Source of the DNA: a virus
Virus record (IMG/VR): IMGVR_UViG_3300049489_001027
Coordinates: 1-39,995 of that record
DNA: 39,995 nucleotides
Reading direction: 5' to 3' (one strand)
Both the position numbers and the translations under genes were made by a program. How positions within the stretch are numbered: the stretch's first letter is position 1; each line of letters begins with the position of its first letter. This document shows positions 37,907 to 39,995 of the stretch, in pieces. Under the pieces are notes generated by a model, which worked only from the letters and a program-made list of their open reading frames with translations, did no database searches and was not told the origin of the DNA.

Positions 37907-39995
37907 ATGGTCGTCAGGAACTTATATCCTGGTCTTCGTGTATTTGTGTTTGGTGAAGAAGTTACTGATGACGCCATTTCAGTCAGCGTCACCCATCAAG
38001 ACGGGTTCGCACCAAGTACTGCTGAGATTGTTCTTGTTAATGCCGGACGGACGCAAGAGAATGAGCATGACGCGATTATAAGCTCAACAGGACAAGATCG
38101 TTACATCATTACTGAAGAGGATATATTCGCGTTGTTTCCTGACGTTGACGTTGATATTCAGTTGGCGCATCTAAAGACGACTGCCGAGGATTTCGTACAA
38201 ACATTTTCGGCACTAGGCGCCAGTAAACAAGCATCACAACAAATTTTTCAGCCGATCACAAACACCATTCGAGAAACCACGGCCGAAGCTGCAGATCATA
38301 TTGATCGTGCAGTTCGTGAAGCAATTTCCACGCAAGTTCGCGATCCGCTAAAACGTCGCGTACTTCTCGACAAATTTAATGTGATTCAAGAAATCGACCA
38401 ACCAAGTTTTGACGAATTGGGAAATATTACCACAACGAATAATCGAAGCTTGCGACACCTTCGTGGCGAAGCCTTCCGCTACCCGTTCCAGGTTGGCGAA
38501 TGCATTTTTCATACAAATGATCCTGTTCGCATATTTTTCCGGGACCCATCGAACCCATCCGTTTGGTACCACATGTTTGCTGGTTGGGTTAGTGATTGGA
38601 CCGAATCTGTTGACGAAAATAATACTAAAACGGTGACGTTACGCTGTGAAGATGTTTCACGGATCTTACGCTATGCACGAATTACGACGAATCCGGGAAT
38701 TTTCAACATTGATGCACAACGACAAGCTCAAGATGCTGTATACCGCACATTTTTTAGTAATGGATTTGCAAATTTATCACTTACCGAATTTTTGTATTTA
38801 GTTGTTTTCGGCAGCGCACCTCTTGGCGCCGATATACGAGAACAATTAAGGCTCGGCGCTGGACAAAATATACCCAGTCCTCAAACGTTCCAATATGAGC
38901 GTGTTGGGCGCAACGGCAACGGCACTACGACTGTTCAAGCCAGCTTTGATGCAACAGGCGCATTTGACTTCGACCGAAGCATCATCGCCGTGCTATCAAT
39001 ACCAGGACAAGAACCAACTCAGGGCTTCAACGAAAACTTAGATAAGCGCGTCATGACCATTACATCGCTAGCAGAGTACTTAGCGCTCGTCGATCACCGT
39101 GTCTACCTGAGTGATATCGACAACATGATCCTGTGGGAGCGTCGTGATGAAGCGGAGTCGTTAAAGGACCAAGTGACAATTGGCTCTGACGGACAACCTG
39201 TTATCTCAGACAATCAACCGGAAACCAACGACTTAATAACATTGCTAGGTACGCGTCCTGAGCTGTTTCCGATCGAAGGACGATTGCTAATGTTCTTACC
39301 ACAGTCATTAGGGCCGAACACGAATCGAAATGTTTTATTAAAGGACATTTGCACAGTTGCTACGGAAACGACTTGGACAACTCGTTTGGCCTTGATCTAT
39401 GCACTGATGGAACGTATTGAGTTCAGCTTTTATGCCAGCCCACGAGGTGATCTTATTTGTGAGATGCCCTTGTACAACTTCGAGCCTGATGATTTTGGAA
39501 CAGAGGAGATTACTTGGGACAGGCTTAGACATGCGCCGCCAGGCGCGTTTGTGCTGGACCGAGAAGAGAAGCGCGGCCCATATCAAAAGGATTACCTGAT
39601 CGATAAGGCCAGCACAATTGGCTGGGAACGCAGCTTTAGTGACGAACATGTACGGACTGGCATGCTGTGCTGGCCTTCAATCTTTCAAGGTTACTCAAAT
39701 CTCGGTGAAGCTCTTCAACTGGGGTCTCGTCTGGAGTTAACCATACTTAGCTCACTTGTCCCCCAGTTTGGCGTTCGGACAGAAATATGTGACCCTAAGG
39801 GTTTGATTGTTTCACCTGAGGGTGCAAAATTATTCACAGAGATCCAACTAGCCAAGTGGAATGCTGACGCGCGCAGTGCAAACGTCCGCGCTCTGCCGAG
39901 GCCGAGTGTTTGCTTTCCAAACCGGCCGATGGAGTTTACCGCGCGCAGCTTCGTTGGCACGCTACGCAGTGTGACCCACAGCATTGTGTGGAATA
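37907..39995 (+). CDS. Baseplate protein, 3'-partial
   Basis: An ORF that starts at ATG 37907 with AAGGG six bases upstream and remains open to the window edge, so at least 696 codons. The N-terminus (MVVRNLYPGLRVFVFGEEVT) is beta-rich and like a gpD- or hub-type start. Helices follow (EAADHIDRAVREAISTQVRD), then mixed domains with FRYPFQVGECIFHTNDPVRI and MFAGWVSDWTESVDEN, a layout typical of baseplate hub or wedge proteins. In the last part is FYASPRGDLICEMPLYNFEP. No lysozyme motif was noticed within the visible part. The baseplate organises the tube and sheath and contacts the host. The gene's end lies outside the window. Confidence 0.75.
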   Translation, partial: MVVRNLYPGLRVFVFGEEVTDDAISVSVTHQDGFAPSTAEIVLVNAGRTQENEHDAIISSTGQDRYIITEEDIFALFPDVDVDIQLAHLKTTAEDFVQTFSALGASKQASQQIFQPITNTIRETTAEAADHIDRAVREAISTQVRDPLKRRVLLDKFNVIQEIDQPSFDELGNITTTNNRSLRHLRGEAFRYPFQVGECIFHTNDPVRIFFRDPSNPSVWYHMFAGWVSDWTESVDENNTKTVTLRCEDVSRILRYARITTNPGIFNIDAQRQAQDAVYRTFFSNGFANLSLTEFLYLVVFGSAPLGADIREQLRLGAGQNIPSPQTFQYERVGRNGNGTTTVQASFDATGAFDFDRSIIAVLSIPGQEPTQGFNENLDKRVMTITSLAEYLALVDHRVYLSDIDNMILWERRDEAESLKDQVTIGSDGQPVISDNQPETNDLITLLGTRPELFPIEGRLLMFLPQSLGPNTNRNVLLKDICTVATETTWTTRLALIYALMERIEFSFYASPRGDLICEMPLYNFEPDDFGTEEITWDRLRHAPPGAFVLDREEKRGPYQKDYLIDKASTIGWERSFSDEHVRTGMLCWPSIFQGYSNLGEALQLGSRLELTILSSLVPQFGVRTEICDPKGLIVSPEGAKLFTEIQLAKWNADARSANVRALPRPSVCFPNRPMEFTARSFVGTLRSVTHSIVWN

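Noticed and set aside
1-39995. tRNA genes, CRISPR arrays, IS elements, integrase or toxin-antitoxin genes
   Set aside because: No cloverleaf-like sequence, regularly spaced direct repeats, transposase motifs or integrase motifs were noticed, and there is almost no non-coding space to hold them.

Overview
The window is a continuous, densely packed stretch of a double-stranded DNA tailed-phage genome (or prophage). Every convincing gene is on the + strand. Neighbouring genes usually overlap by a few bases (ATGA, TAATG or GTGA junctions) or lie a few bases apart, and together they read as one long late/structural module. A long tail sheath followed by two tail tube genes, a frameshifting tail chaperone locus and a tape measure gene indicates a contractile tail (myovirus morphology). 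A holin-like gene followed by two overlapping spanin-like genes suggests a Gram-negative host. No tRNA, rRNA, CRISPR array, IS element or integrase was seen. I cannot name the phage or host.

Layout. 1-4251: two large proteins of unknown function (the first runs in from upstream) and a small ORF that contains a near-perfect 24-bp palindrome. 4242-8769: a Cys/His protein that may be the small terminase or a DNA-binding partner, a small helical protein, a DUF192-domain protein, an unknown protein and the large terminase. 8769-14224: a DUF5661-like protein, then the portal gene, whose single 1492-codon frame contains two inteins with LAGLIDADG-type endonuclease motifs. 14256-19182: a 24-residue ORF, a protease-scaffold type ORF with a strong in-frame internal start, a probable decoration protein and the major capsid protein, closed by an 11-bp hairpin. 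19238-21626: a promoter-like site, a conserved-type virion protein, a small structural protein and the lysis genes. 21640-27421: virion structural and fibre-like genes. 27418-30415: three neck/connector-type proteins. 30471-37106: sheath, two tube paralogues, the tail assembly chaperone pair joined by a canonical CCCTTTA -1 slippery site, and the tape measure. 37112 to the end: two baseplate-type genes, the last running off the window.

How the genes work together. Terminase pumps DNA through the portal into a procapsid built from the capsid protein on a scaffold that is probably released by the linked protease. Neck proteins close the head. The tail tube polymerises on the tape measure with the help of the frameshifted chaperones, is wrapped by the sheath and starts from the baseplate. 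Holin and spanins release progeny; no endolysin was seen in this window.

Main points of interest: two related inteins in one portal gene, both with Tyr instead of the usual penultimate His and both with an extra CQCGC cluster; the clear -1 frameshift site; an internal start inside the protease-scaffold ORF; and the tube gene duplication, whose second copy has a TTG start and a ribosome binding site that can be sequestered in a hairpin.
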